DNA from: Chitinophagaceae bacterium
GTDB lineage: Bacteria; Bacteroidota; Bacteroidia; Chitinophagales; Chitinophagaceae
Assembly: GCA_016720565.1 (NCBI GenBank)
Contig: JADKKJ010000012.1
Span: 62,001-126,000 of the forward strand
Reading direction: 5' to 3'
Length of the DNA: 64,000 nucleotides
Shown here: piece by piece, positions 52,748 to 60,733 of the stretch
Position numbering within the stretch: position 1 is the stretch's first letter
How the letters are laid out: each line of letters starts with the position of its first letter
Program-made: the position numbers and the translations under genes
The notes under the pieces: model-generated
The model's database searches: none
Told to the model about the DNA's origin: nothing
Seen by the model: only the letters and a program-made list of their open reading frames with translations

Positions 52748-53402
52748 GTTCCAGTGGCCCAGTCGCAGCCTTGGAATGGCCCAAAGGCAGCCCCACTGTC
52801 AAATCCTGAGTGTTACTACCATTATATATATCTCAGTCAAACATCCAGGATTTGGGCTAGCTGTGGTATAGTTGTAAAAATTTTGTTATCCATTGCTGAC
52901 AAACATAACAACTGCTGCATTTGCCGAAGTGGTAATGGTGTTTGCAGTTGCTGTTTGTCCATTGCTCAACAGCTAAATGGTAACTCCAGGATCAACATCA
53001 AAGGTGCAGGACCCGATACATCTTCATACAAAGGCAACAACTGGATAAACCATTGCCATTGTGCTCCCAGCCCCAATGTAAAAGTAAAATAGTGGCATGG
53101 TTCAGAACCAGTGCCACCTTTATAAAAAGGCTCCAAAATTCCACCATTTACAATTGAACCACCTGCTAAATAAGTCCAACCAGATGCAGGTAGCATCTGA
53201 CAGATTCCCATCTTTAGCAATGTTAACGATCATAACATCACTTGAGCAACCAACCAGCAGGTTTATTAATTGTTAAACTGTGTTTGTTGAGGTTCCACCT
53301 GTTAGGCGTTCCCCTTTGGGCGATCTGCCCCAATACCGAATTTGTTGTGAATAATGCACTCAGAAAGAATGCACCAATCAGGAAAGAATAAAACTTTTTC
53401 AT
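52748..53402 (-). pseudogene. Frameshifted 5' part of the T9SS cargo gene
   Basis: The ATG at 53402 starts a good signal peptide (MKKFYSFLIGAFFLSALF) and a mature start GQIAQRGT. The frame ends after 54 codons. Protein-like pieces of one ancestral domain then appear in different frames: TGGTSTNT, SLTINKPAG, DVMIVNIAKDGNLSDAT, ASGWTYLAGG, GSEPCHYFTFTLG, DVSGPAP, VGAAFGPF and DRWGAILVALKYQV. At least six shifts occur in about 650 bp. This could be decay of a pseudogene or an error-rich stretch of the assembly; both fit. Confidence 0.7.
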
Positions 53403-53868
53403 GCTTCAAGGTTTTGTAGTTAAACAAAGGCTGACCGGAAATCAGCAGTTCTTTTTATTATTAATTATTATTCCGCGTACCTGGGGGTTTCCCGGGAAAT
53501 TGGTTAGGCGGTTTCAGAAGAATGGACTTTGAAGCGGATTCAAAATAGAGGATTGCGAAACGGTCGTTTCTAAAGGATGAGGATGGATCGGCCATGCTCA
53601 TATTAATATAGCAGCATGCCCAGGGAGGTCCTTCTAATTAAATTTGGATGTAGGTTGGGTTCTTAGGAGTGGAAAACAAGGTTGGTGCCTTGTCGCAGTA
53701 AATCTACATCGCAGTCCCGTACTTTGCAAGCAAAATTTAATTTTTTTTCTACGTAAAAAAACGATGATCCTGTAACCGACTAATGAACAATACTTTATAC
53801 CCCCAATTGAAGATTAATATCTAAAGGAATCTCCAAAAATACTTTCCCGACTGCCGGGAAAAAGACTT
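53403..53868. other. Intergenic region without visible gene
   Basis: 466 bp between the start of the T9SS cargo gene and the stop of cmk. It is A/T-rich, has T/A stretches around 53450 and 53740-53760, and no ORF above 60 codons or recognisable hairpin terminator. It must hold the cargo gene promoter. I see no TAnnTTTG match at a convincing distance and nothing else I can identify. Confidence 0.5.
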
Positions 53869-54555
53869 TTAATGCCCTTTTCCAATGGCTTCCCGGGCCC
53901 ATTTCAGGGCAAGGTGAAAAGTTTCATCCATGGTCAGGTTGGTATTATCCAATAAGCGGGCATCGGCGGCCTGAGACAATGGGCTCACCTCACGATGGGA
54001 ATCGATATAATCCCGCATTTCTAAATTATTCTTTACTTCTTCGATGCTAATATTCGGGTTGCGTTCAAATAATTCCCTGAACCTTCTTTCCACCCTCACC
54101 GCATTGTCTGCTGTCAAAAATATCTTCAGCTCCGCGTTTGGAAAGACCACCGTTCCGATATCTCTTCCATCCATTACAACCCCTTTGGATCTTCCTAATT
54201 TCTGCTGCTGGGCCACCGCAAACCTGCGCACTTCCCTTATGGCGGCCACATCGCTTACTTTCTCTGCCACTACCAGGTCCCTGATCACATACTCGACATT
54301 CTCCTCATTTAAATAGATCTCGCTTTCATTTGTATGCTCATTTGAGCGAAACTCCAGGTTGATGCTCTGCAGGGCCGCATGCACTTCTGCCGGCTCTGTC
54401 CAGTCAACATGATTACGCAGGAAGTATAAGGTGATGGCCCGGTACATGGCCCCGCTGTCAACGTACACATAACTTAACTCCCTGGCCAGTCTTTTTGCCA
54501 GCGTGCTTTTCCCGCAACTTGACCAACCGTCGATGGTAATGATGATCTTTTTCAT
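53869..54555 (-). CDS. cmk: Cytidylate kinase
   Basis: Phosphorylates CMP and dCMP. The 228-residue protein starts at the ATG at 54555: MKKIIITIDGWSSCGKSTLA has the P-loop within GWSSCGKST. YVDSGAMYRAITLYFLR, DGRDIGTVVFPNAELKIFLTA and DARLLDNTNLTMDE are conserved. The frame is open upstream to 54666, but that extension (QQLNSSTPQPLNLSTSQQLN) is only a translation of the octamer repeat array. It follows clpC on the same strand but is separated by the array and a strong terminator, so it needs its own promoter. Confidence 0.95.
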   Translation of the reverse strand: MKKIIITIDGWSSCGKSTLAKRLARELSYVYVDSGAMYRAITLYFLRNHVDWTEPAEVHAALQSINLEFRSNEHTNESEIYLNEENVEYVIRDLVVAEKVSDVAAIREVRRFAVAQQQKLGRSKGVVMDGRDIGTVVFPNAELKIFLTADNAVRVERRFRELFERNPNISIEEVKNNLEMRDYIDSHREVSPLSQAADARLLDNTNLTMDETFHLALKWAREAIGKGH

Positions 54556-54579
54556 TGAAGAAACAAAAATACGGATTTG

Positions 54580-54775
54580 GTTGAGCTGTTGAGAGGTTGA
54601 GAGGTTGAGAGGTTGAGGGGTTGAGCTGTTGAGCTGTTGAGGGCTTCCCATGAAAAAGCCATTCAAATTGAATGGCTTTTTTCGTATTAAATTTTAAGAA
54701 CTGTCTTTAAACCATTCTTATTAAATTAAATTTTTCGTCCAAGCTCTCAACCCCTCAACCCCTCAACAGCCCAAC
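54580..54775. repeat. Tandem octamer array GTTGAGNN with inverted copies around a terminator
   Basis: Eight exact 8-bp units run from 54580 to 54643: GTTGAGCT, three GTTGAGAG, GTTGAGGG, two GTTGAGCT and GTTGAGGG, in that mixed order. Four inverted units (CTCTCAAC, CCCTCAAC, CCCTCAAC, AGCCCAAC) lie at 54744-54775. The terminator hairpin at 54653-54682 lies between them. Unlike the other copies it is between two same-strand genes (clpC and cmk). Confidence 0.88.
54653..54682. terminator. Intrinsic terminator downstream of clpC
   Basis: AAAAAGCCATTCAA (54653-54666) pairs with TTGAATGGCTTTTTT (54668-54682), a 14-bp stem with T/A tracts on both sides. It lies about 100 bp after the clpC stop in transcription order. 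Confidence 0.9.
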
Positions 54776-54779
54776 CTTC

Positions 54780-57305
54780 CTACGCTTTCGCTTCCTCCTC
54801 TGTTTTCTTGAACGTAAAATTCAACTTTGTTCCATCCGGATCGGCATCGGCTTCCAGCACATCACCTGCTTTCAGGCTCATATTCAGGATCTGCTCAGCC
54901 AGCGGATCTTCCAGGTATTTCTGGATAGCCCGGTGCAAGGGTCTTGCGCCGAACTGGGAATCGTAACCTTTATCAGCCAGGAAATTCTTAGCGCCCAGCG
55001 TAAGTTCCAGGCTGAATCCCAAATTGGTCAATCGCTTGGTCACCCCTTTCATCAGGATATCTATGATGCTGAAGATATGGTCCTTGGTAAGGCTGTTGAA
55101 TATCACCACATCATCGATACGATTCAGGAACTCGGGGGAGAATGTTTTCTTCAATGCCTTTTCGATCACGGCCTTGTTCATTTCATCTTCATTCTCTATT
55201 CGGGAATTGGTGGCAAAACCTACACCTGATCCGAAATCCTTCAATTGCCTTACACCAATATTGGAGGTCATGATGATCATGGTATTCTTGAAATCCACTT
55301 TCCTTCCCAATCCATCAGTAAGTTGTCCATCATCCAGCACCTGCAATAAAATATTATATATATCCGGGTGCGCTTTTTCGATCTCATCCAGCAGGATCAC
55401 GCTATAGGGTTTGCGGCGTACGCGTTCTGTCAACTGCCCGCCTTCTTCATAGCCCACATATCCCGGAGGCGCTCCTATTAAACGGCTCACCGTGAATTTC
55501 TCCATGTATTCACTCATATCGATGCGAATCAGTGAATCTTCCGAGTCGAACATATAACGGGCCAGTGAGCGCGCCAACTCGGTTTTACCTACCCCGGTTG
55601 GTCCGAGGAAGATGAAGGTTCCGATAGGTTTTTTAGGATCTTTCAATCCTACGCGGTTACGCTGTATGGCTTTCACCACTTTCATGATGGCTTCTTCCTG
55701 TCCTACCACCATTCCTTTCATGTCTTCCGACATGCGGCGAAGTTTCTCGGTCTCAGCCTGTACCATTCTCTTCACAGGTATACCGGTCATCATACTCACC
55801 ACCTCTGCGATATCTTCTTCACCGATCGGGTATTTTTTATGCTTGCTTTCTTCTTCCCAATCATGCTTGGCCTTCTCCAGGTCTTCCTGCAATCTTTTTT
55901 CCGTATCACGAAGTGAAGCAGCCTCTTCAAATTTCTGGCTCTTCACAACTTTGTTCTTTTCATTTTTTACGTCCTCGATCTTTTTTTCAAGATCGACAAT
56001 GGTAGGGGGCACATTGATATTCTTAAGGTGTACACGCGCTCCTACCTCATCCATCACATCAATGGCCTTATCAGGAAGAAGCCTGTCAGTAACATAGCGG
56101 TCACTGAGTTTTACACAGGCATCAATAGCTTCCTGGTCATAAAGTACATTATGGTAATCCTCGTATTTGCTTTTAATATTATTAAGGATCTGTATGGTAT
56201 CATCCACGCTTGGTGGTTCTACCATTACTTTTTGAAAACGACGGTCAAGGGCACCATCTTTTTCAATGTACATTCGATACTCATCTAAAGTGGAGGCACC
56301 GATGCACTGCAGTTCTCCTCTTGCCAGGGCCGGCTTGAAGATATTGCTGGCGTCCAGCGATCCACTGGCACCACCTGCGCCAACAATGGTATGTAACTCA
56401 TCAATGAACAGGATCACATCACGGTTCTTCTCCAGTTCATTCATGATCGCTTTCATTCTTTCTTCAAACTGTCCGCGGTATTTTGTACCGGCTACCAGTG
56501 CAGCAAGGTCGAGCGAGATCACGCGCTTATCGAAAAGCACTCTGGATACTTTACGCTGCACAATGCGAAGGGCCAGGCCCTCTACAATAGCAGTCTTACC
56601 CACTCCTGGTTCACCAATAAGTATGGGGTTATTCTTTTTACGTCTGGAAAGGATCTGCGAAACGCGTTCGATCTCTGAGTCCCTGCCTACAATTGGATCC
56701 AGGGCCCCGAGCTCCGCCATTTTGGTGATATCCCTTCCGAAATTATCTAATACAGGCGTCTTACTTTTAGCAGCGCCTTGTTTGGGCGTTCCTTTAGAGG
56801 AAGAATATTTTTTCTCCTCATCGAAATCATCTTCATTCTCCTCATTGTACTCCGCGCGGGGATCATTCGATTTAACGATGCCCAGTTCCTGTCTGAAAAG
56901 ATCGTAATCCACGTCAAATTGATTTAATATCTGCGTTGCAATATTTTCTTTGTTCTTGAGAATAGAAAGCATCAGGTGTTCCGTTTCTACCGTAGCGCTT
57001 TTAAGTGCTTTAGCTTCGAGAACAGTGACACGTATCACTTTTTCCGCCTGCTTTGTAAGCGGCAGGCTGTTTATATTAGCAATATTCTTACCGGTTTTAT
57101 CTTTTACCGCCAATTCGATCTCCTTTCGAAGCTCGTAGATATCGACGTTAAAGCTTTTCAGTATTCTTACTGCTGTGTTCTCTCCTTCCCTTATCAGTCC
57201 CAACAGCAGGTGCTCTGTGCCAATAAAATCATTACCCAGCCTCAAAGCCTCCTCCCTGCTATACGAGATGATCTCCTTAACCTGTGCTGAAAAATTGTTA
57301 TCCAT
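54780..57305 (-). CDS. clpC: ATP-dependent Clp protease ATPase subunit ClpC
   Basis: A Hsp100 unfoldase that feeds substrates to ClpP. The 841-residue protein starts at ATG 57305 (MDNNFSAQVKEII); the annotatable frame goes 8 codons further. It has two Clp N repeats (about 1-150), an AAA+ module 1 with GEPGVGKTAIVEG, a UVR-type coiled middle domain (about 415-475, KKIEDVKNEKNKVVKSQKFE) and AAA+ module 2 with GPTGVGKTELARS and YMEKFTVSRLIGAPPGYVGY. This order identifies ClpC rather than ClpB, whose middle domain is much longer. ClpP and regulator McsB are not in the window. Confidence 0.97.
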   Translation of the reverse strand: MDNNFSAQVKEIISYSREEALRLGNDFIGTEHLLLGLIREGENTAVRILKSFNVDIYELRKEIELAVKDKTGKNIANINSLPLTKQAEKVIRVTVLEAKALKSATVETEHLMLSILKNKENIATQILNQFDVDYDLFRQELGIVKSNDPRAEYNEENEDDFDEEKKYSSSKGTPKQGAAKSKTPVLDNFGRDITKMAELGALDPIVGRDSEIERVSQILSRRKKNNPILIGEPGVGKTAIVEGLALRIVQRKVSRVLFDKRVISLDLAALVAGTKYRGQFEERMKAIMNELEKNRDVILFIDELHTIVGAGGASGSLDASNIFKPALARGELQCIGASTLDEYRMYIEKDGALDRRFQKVMVEPPSVDDTIQILNNIKSKYEDYHNVLYDQEAIDACVKLSDRYVTDRLLPDKAIDVMDEVGARVHLKNINVPPTIVDLEKKIEDVKNEKNKVVKSQKFEEAASLRDTEKRLQEDLEKAKHDWEEESKHKKYPIGEEDIAEVVSMMTGIPVKRMVQAETEKLRRMSEDMKGMVVGQEEAIMKVVKAIQRNRVGLKDPKKPIGTFIFLGPTGVGKTELARSLARYMFDSEDSLIRIDMSEYMEKFTVSRLIGAPPGYVGYEEGGQLTERVRRKPYSVILLDEIEKAHPDIYNILLQVLDDGQLTDGLGRKVDFKNTMIIMTSNIGVRQLKDFGSGVGFATNSRIENEDEMNKAVIEKALKKTFSPEFLNRIDDVVIFNSLTKDHIFSIIDILMKGVTKRLTNLGFSLELTLGAKNFLADKGYDSQFGARPLHRAIQKYLEDPLAEQILNMSLKAGDVLEADADPDGTKLNFTFKKTEEEAKA

Positions 57306-57468
57306 GAGAGATAATTGGTTGTTATACAATATTAATAAATAAAATCGGTTCGCCTGTCGCTGTACTTATAAACGGAATGTTGATAATTTAAGTTGTTCAG
57401 TGCGGGCAATTTCATCAGTTTTCCGTCGGGTATAACTACTATTCGGTTAACCTTATTTTTGCTCCTAT

Positions 57469-57846
57469 ATGCAAGTCAAAACGGATACCAAAGAGAAATT
57501 TCATGTCATCACGGTAAAAGAACCCTCCTTAACTGCTAGTATGACAGACGATTTGACGGAATGTTTGATGGCTTTCCTTCAAAAAGAAGTTAAAAACCTG
57601 GTCCTTGTGTTAAAGGAAACAACCCATGTGGAGGAAGCCGCTGCTAAAAAACTGGTAGAGCTTCAACAATCATTTTATGAGTCAGGCGCCTCTTTTGTCA
57701 TCTGCGAATTACAGGCCCAGGTAGAAGAAGCGCTTGACAAAATGGAATTGCTGGAGTTGCTAAACGTGACGCCAACCGAGTCCGAAGCCTGGGATATCGT
57801 TCAAATGGAGGAGATCGAAAGGGAAATGTTTGGCGAAGACAGTTAA
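57469..57846 (+). CDS. STAS-domain protein without the usual phosphorylation site
   Basis: A 125-residue protein with the STAS fold seen in anti-anti-sigma factors. A -7 element TATTTTTG lies at 57454-57461. The fold pattern is VKEPSLTASMTDDLTECLMA, NLVLVLKET, then THVEEAAAKKLVELQQSFYE and ASFVICEL. In canonical proteins the segment after the third strand reads about D-S-S-G-L, where Ser is phosphorylated. Here it is VEEAAAKKL with Ala in place. So this is probably a non-switchable STAS module. Its stop overlaps the convergent RNase Z stop by 4 bp; STAS and RNase Z genes are often neighbours in this phylum. Confidence 0.82.
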   Translation: MQVKTDTKEKFHVITVKEPSLTASMTDDLTECLMAFLQKEVKNLVLVLKETTHVEEAAAKKLVELQQSFYESGASFVICELQAQVEEALDKMELLELLNVTPTESEAWDIVQMEEIEREMFGEDS

Positions 57847-58748
57847 TGGATGGTATAAACCGTTCCTTCCAAAGCCAGGTCCGTATTAGGAAATACCTCC
57901 CGCGCTTCTTTTTCAAATTCTTCTAATGTATCATATTTACTGCTGAAATGGCCGATCAGTAAACGCTTTACGCCTGCTTTCAGGGCCATGGTAGCCGCCT
58001 GCCTTGTAGTGCTGTGGAACCTCGCTTCTGCCCTTTCCCTGAAATTATCCAGGTAAGTGGTTTCATGATAGATCATATCCAGCCCGCTGATATGCTCCAG
58101 CAGGGTCTCATCATATTTTGTATCGGCACAGAAGGCATAGCTTCTTCCTTTTTCGCCTGGCAGGGTCACTTCCTCATTTTTCACCAGGAACCCGTCTTTT
58201 CGGTGGTAATCCGCACCTGTCTTTAAATGATCAAAAAAAGCCAGTGGTACCTGCATCTCCCTGGCTTTATCTGCCAGTATCTTTCTTGCTGCCCTTTTCT
58301 CAGTGAACTTGAATCCAAAACATTCTATGCGGTGATTGGTGCGAAAACATTCGATGCGCATCTTATCTGTTTCCACCAGTAAACCCGGGCCCGTGATGGC
58401 ATGGATATGCAGGGCATATGGCAGATGTGTTTCAGCCATCTTCAACTGGATCTCGATGATCTCCTTCAAGGCAGGAGGGCCAAAAATATGCAGGTCCTGT
58501 TTATGACTGAGCAAACCGAAACTATTGATCAGTCCTATCAAACCGAAATAATGGTCCCCATGTAAATGTGAAATGAAAATATGGGAGATCTTTCCTCTGC
58601 GGATCTTATAATTGATCATCTGGATCTGTGTCCCTTCCCCGCAATCAACCAGGAAATTCGTTCCTTCATAGGTCACCACCTGGCTGGTAGGATGCCGGTT
58701 AAAGGCCGGCACCGCAGAATTATTTCCCAGGATGGTCACCGCGAACAT
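57843..58748 (-). CDS. rnz: Ribonuclease Z
   Basis: A metallo-beta-lactamase-fold endonuclease that trims tRNA 3' trailers. The 301-residue protein has FISHLHGDHYFGLIGLINSF with the zinc motif HxHxDH near 62-67, NSAVPAFNRHPTSQVV at the N terminus, FCADTKYD, and YHETTYLDNFRERAEARFHS with the C-terminal His and HFSSKYDTLEEF typical of RNase Z. The flexible-arm insertion seen in Bacillus RNase Z is present between about 150 and 185. CCA is not encoded in the tRNA-Asp gene of this window, matching a need for tRNA 3' end processing. Confidence 0.93.
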   Translation of the reverse strand: MFAVTILGNNSAVPAFNRHPTSQVVTYEGTNFLVDCGEGTQIQMINYKIRRGKISHIFISHLHGDHYFGLIGLINSFGLLSHKQDLHIFGPPALKEIIEIQLKMAETHLPYALHIHAITGPGLLVETDKMRIECFRTNHRIECFGFKFTEKRAARKILADKAREMQVPLAFFDHLKTGADYHRKDGFLVKNEEVTLPGEKGRSYAFCADTKYDETLLEHISGLDMIYHETTYLDNFRERAEARFHSTTRQAATMALKAGVKRLLIGHFSSKYDTLEEFEKEAREVFPNTDLALEGTVYTIH

Positions 58749-58805
58749 GAAGATGAATTTTTATAAAGGTACAACGGAGACAATGATTGGGAACAGATCG
58801 CTGCT

Positions 58806-59621
58806 TTACTTCCTGTTTTCGGTCATCCATTTATAGAATAATGGGAATTCCTGGCGCCAGCTTAGTTCCTGGTGCTTTCCTTCATCCCGGATGACAGCCG
58901 TGGCATGTATATTCGGACGATGGTTTACCAATTCCAGCATTTTCAGCATATCCGGAACCATTTCCTCGCTTTCTTTTTTACCGGCGTAAAAATAGATGGA
59001 GGCTTTCATTTTCTTCAAACGGGGGATGACCTCTTTGTAAATGGCTTTGGCTATCCAGAAGGAAGGAGAAAAAACGGCTGCGCCTCCAAAGGTCTTTGGA
59101 TATTTCATTAATGCATAGAAACTGATCAATCCTCCCAGTGAACTACCTCCTATCCAGGTGTTCTTCCGGTTATTCCGCACGGGGTAATGCGCATCAATAT
59201 AAGGTTTCAGCGTTTTTACCAGGAAATGCAGGTAGGCATCCCCCTCCGCCTTTCCATATTTCTCCATATAATAGGGAGTTAATTCATGGATGCGATCTGC
59301 GCCACCATTATCGATACCTACTATGATACATTTTGGCAGGGAGGTACTGTCCATGAACTCATCCAGTCCCCATTCTCCGGCATAGGAAGTTCGCGCATCA
59401 AAAAGGTTCTGCCCATCATGCATATACAATACGGGAAATTTCTCCCCTTGTTTCCCATCGGGAAGGTAGACCCATATCCTGCGTGTCCGACCCAGTTCAG
59501 GTATGGAAAAAGCAGTATCCATAATATGCACACGGGGGGAGGCGGTAGACGGTCGTGATTGGGAAAATGCTGTAAGTGACAGCAAACAAGCAAAGATCAA
59601 ACAACCTTTATATATCCGCAT
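58806..59621 (-). CDS. Secreted alpha/beta-hydrolase, esterase D/enterochelin esterase-like
   Basis: A 271-residue exported hydrolase (PF00756-type). A signal peptide (1-20, ending TAFSQ) precedes the catalytic domain. The nucleophile elbow GGSSLGGLISFYALMKYP carries Ser in G-x-S-x-G. VLYMHDGQNLFDARTSYAGE and a GNKQELSWRQEFP-like segment (here EGKHQELSWRQEFPLFYKW, with the probable catalytic His) are typical. Substrates of such periplasmic esterases include feruloyl esters and siderophores; none can be assigned here. It stands 21 bp upstream of dapA on the minus strand side and may be expressed with it. Confidence 0.82.
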   Translation of the reverse strand: MRIYKGCLIFACLLSLTAFSQSRPSTASPRVHIMDTAFSIPELGRTRRIWVYLPDGKQGEKFPVLYMHDGQNLFDARTSYAGEWGLDEFMDSTSLPKCIIVGIDNGGADRIHELTPYYMEKYGKAEGDAYLHFLVKTLKPYIDAHYPVRNNRKNTWIGGSSLGGLISFYALMKYPKTFGGAAVFSPSFWIAKAIYKEVIPRLKKMKASIYFYAGKKESEEMVPDMLKMLELVNHRPNIHATAVIRDEGKHQELSWRQEFPLFYKWMTENRK

Positions 59622-59642
59622 AATGAATGATTGATCAAAATA

Positions 59643-60521
59643 TCAGGCCAGGTCCTTCATCAGATGCCAGATCCGTTGCTGATGTTTTTCGCTTACCCTG
59701 TATACCGGCAAACGAAATGTATTCTGGCAAAGTCCCATTTCAGCCAGGTAGGCTTTTACACCACTGGGACTTCCTTCCGCAAACATGGATGCGATGATAT
59801 CAAGATATTTATTATGCAACACTGCAGCACCTTTGAAGTCTCCATTCAGTGCCAGCCTCACCATTTCTGAATATTCAGGGTAGGCATTGGCCACTACGGA
59901 GATCAATCCTTCCGCTCCTGCAGAGATCATCTGAAGCGTGATAGGATCATCACCACTGATCACCATAAACTCAGCTGGTTTATTTTTCAGTATCTGGTTG
60001 ATCAGGTCAAAATTGCCACTGGCTTCCTTAGTAGCGAAAATATTTTTGCAGTCATGCGCAATGCGCAGTTGCGTTTCCGCGGTTACTGACATGCCTGTTC
60101 TTCCCGGCACATTATACATAATGATCGGCAGCGGTGCCGCTTCATCCAATGCTTTATAATGCTGGTATAATCCTTCCTGATTGGGTTTATTATAATAAGG
60201 GCTTACAGACAAAATGGCGTCGTATCCTTTCAGATCAAACTGTTTAAATGCAGAGATCACTTCGCGCGTATCATTACCACCAATGCCCGCTACAATGGGC
60301 AAACGGCCATTCACCTGTTTCTGTATAAAAGAAAAAACTTCCTGTTTTTCCTTGCCATGAATGGTGGCGCTTTCCCCTGTTGTACCAAGTACCACCAGGT
60401 ACTCCACTTTCCCCTTGATCCAGTATTCTACCAGGTTTTCAAAACTCTTCCAGTCGATATTTCCGTTTCCATCAAATGGAGTTACGATCGCGATCCCGGT
60501 ACCTGTAAATTTTTTTCTCAT
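59643..60521 (-). CDS. dapA: 4-hydroxy-tetrahydrodipicolinate synthase
   Basis: Condenses pyruvate and aspartate semialdehyde, committing to lysine and diaminopimelate. The 292-residue TIM-barrel protein has GTGIAIVTPFDGNGNIDWKS, GTTGESATIHGKEKQEV, the active-site Tyr region NVPGRTGMSV, and ATKEASGNFDLINQI with the Schiff-base Lys. ISGDDPITLQMISAGAEGLISV is also diagnostic. Length is standard. It follows accA on the minus strand after a 212-bp gap containing word-repeat arrays, so a separate promoter is needed. Confidence 0.95.
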   Translation of the reverse strand: MRKKFTGTGIAIVTPFDGNGNIDWKSFENLVEYWIKGKVEYLVVLGTTGESATIHGKEKQEVFSFIQKQVNGRLPIVAGIGGNDTREVISAFKQFDLKGYDAILSVSPYYNKPNQEGLYQHYKALDEAAPLPIIMYNVPGRTGMSVTAETQLRIAHDCKNIFATKEASGNFDLINQILKNKPAEFMVISGDDPITLQMISAGAEGLISVVANAYPEYSEMVRLALNGDFKGAAVLHNKYLDIIASMFAEGSPSGVKAYLAEMGLCQNTFRLPVYRVSEKHQQRIWHLMKDLA

Positions 60522-60537
60522 TATAACTATTTAAAGC

Positions 60538-60727
60538 GACTAGCTATTAGCCTCTGGCTACCAGCCAGATCGTATTCAGTTCAAATTTTATTTTTCAATT
60601 CATGAAGCGTAATGAGTTAGACTCTAGACTCTGCCTTCGAGAGCCTTGCCACCTGAGGTACTCGAAGGTCAGGCACCGCCTATCTTCAAGTGGAAGCACT
60701 GCTAACTGCTAACTCCCAACTCCTAAC
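60538..60727. repeat. Composite intergenic word arrays between dapA and accA
   Basis: At 60538-60566 a run of 7-bp words of the AGCTAGN type occurs (CTAGCTA, TTAGCCT, CTGGCTA, CCAGCC). At 60698-60727 a run of the GTTAGCA type is found in inverted form (ACTGCTA, ACTGCTA, ACTCCCA, ACTCCTA, AC). Between them GCCTTCGAG (60633-60641) and CTCGAAGGT (60661-60669) can form a hairpin. Here the two flanking arrays belong to different word families, so they do not pair with one another. Confidence 0.65.
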
Positions 60728-60733
60728 TTGTAT

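Noticed and set aside
52966..53220. 84-codon minus-strand ORF as a separate gene
   Set aside because: It is one frame fragment of the broken 5' part of the T9SS cargo gene, not an independent gene.
54580..54643. CRISPR-like appearance of the tandem units
   Set aside because: Units are contiguous 8-mers without spacers, and no cas genes are present.
54556..54666. N-terminal extension of cmk (37 codons)
   Set aside because: It only translates the octamer repeat (QQLNSSTPQPLN pattern). The P-loop start at 54555 is standard.
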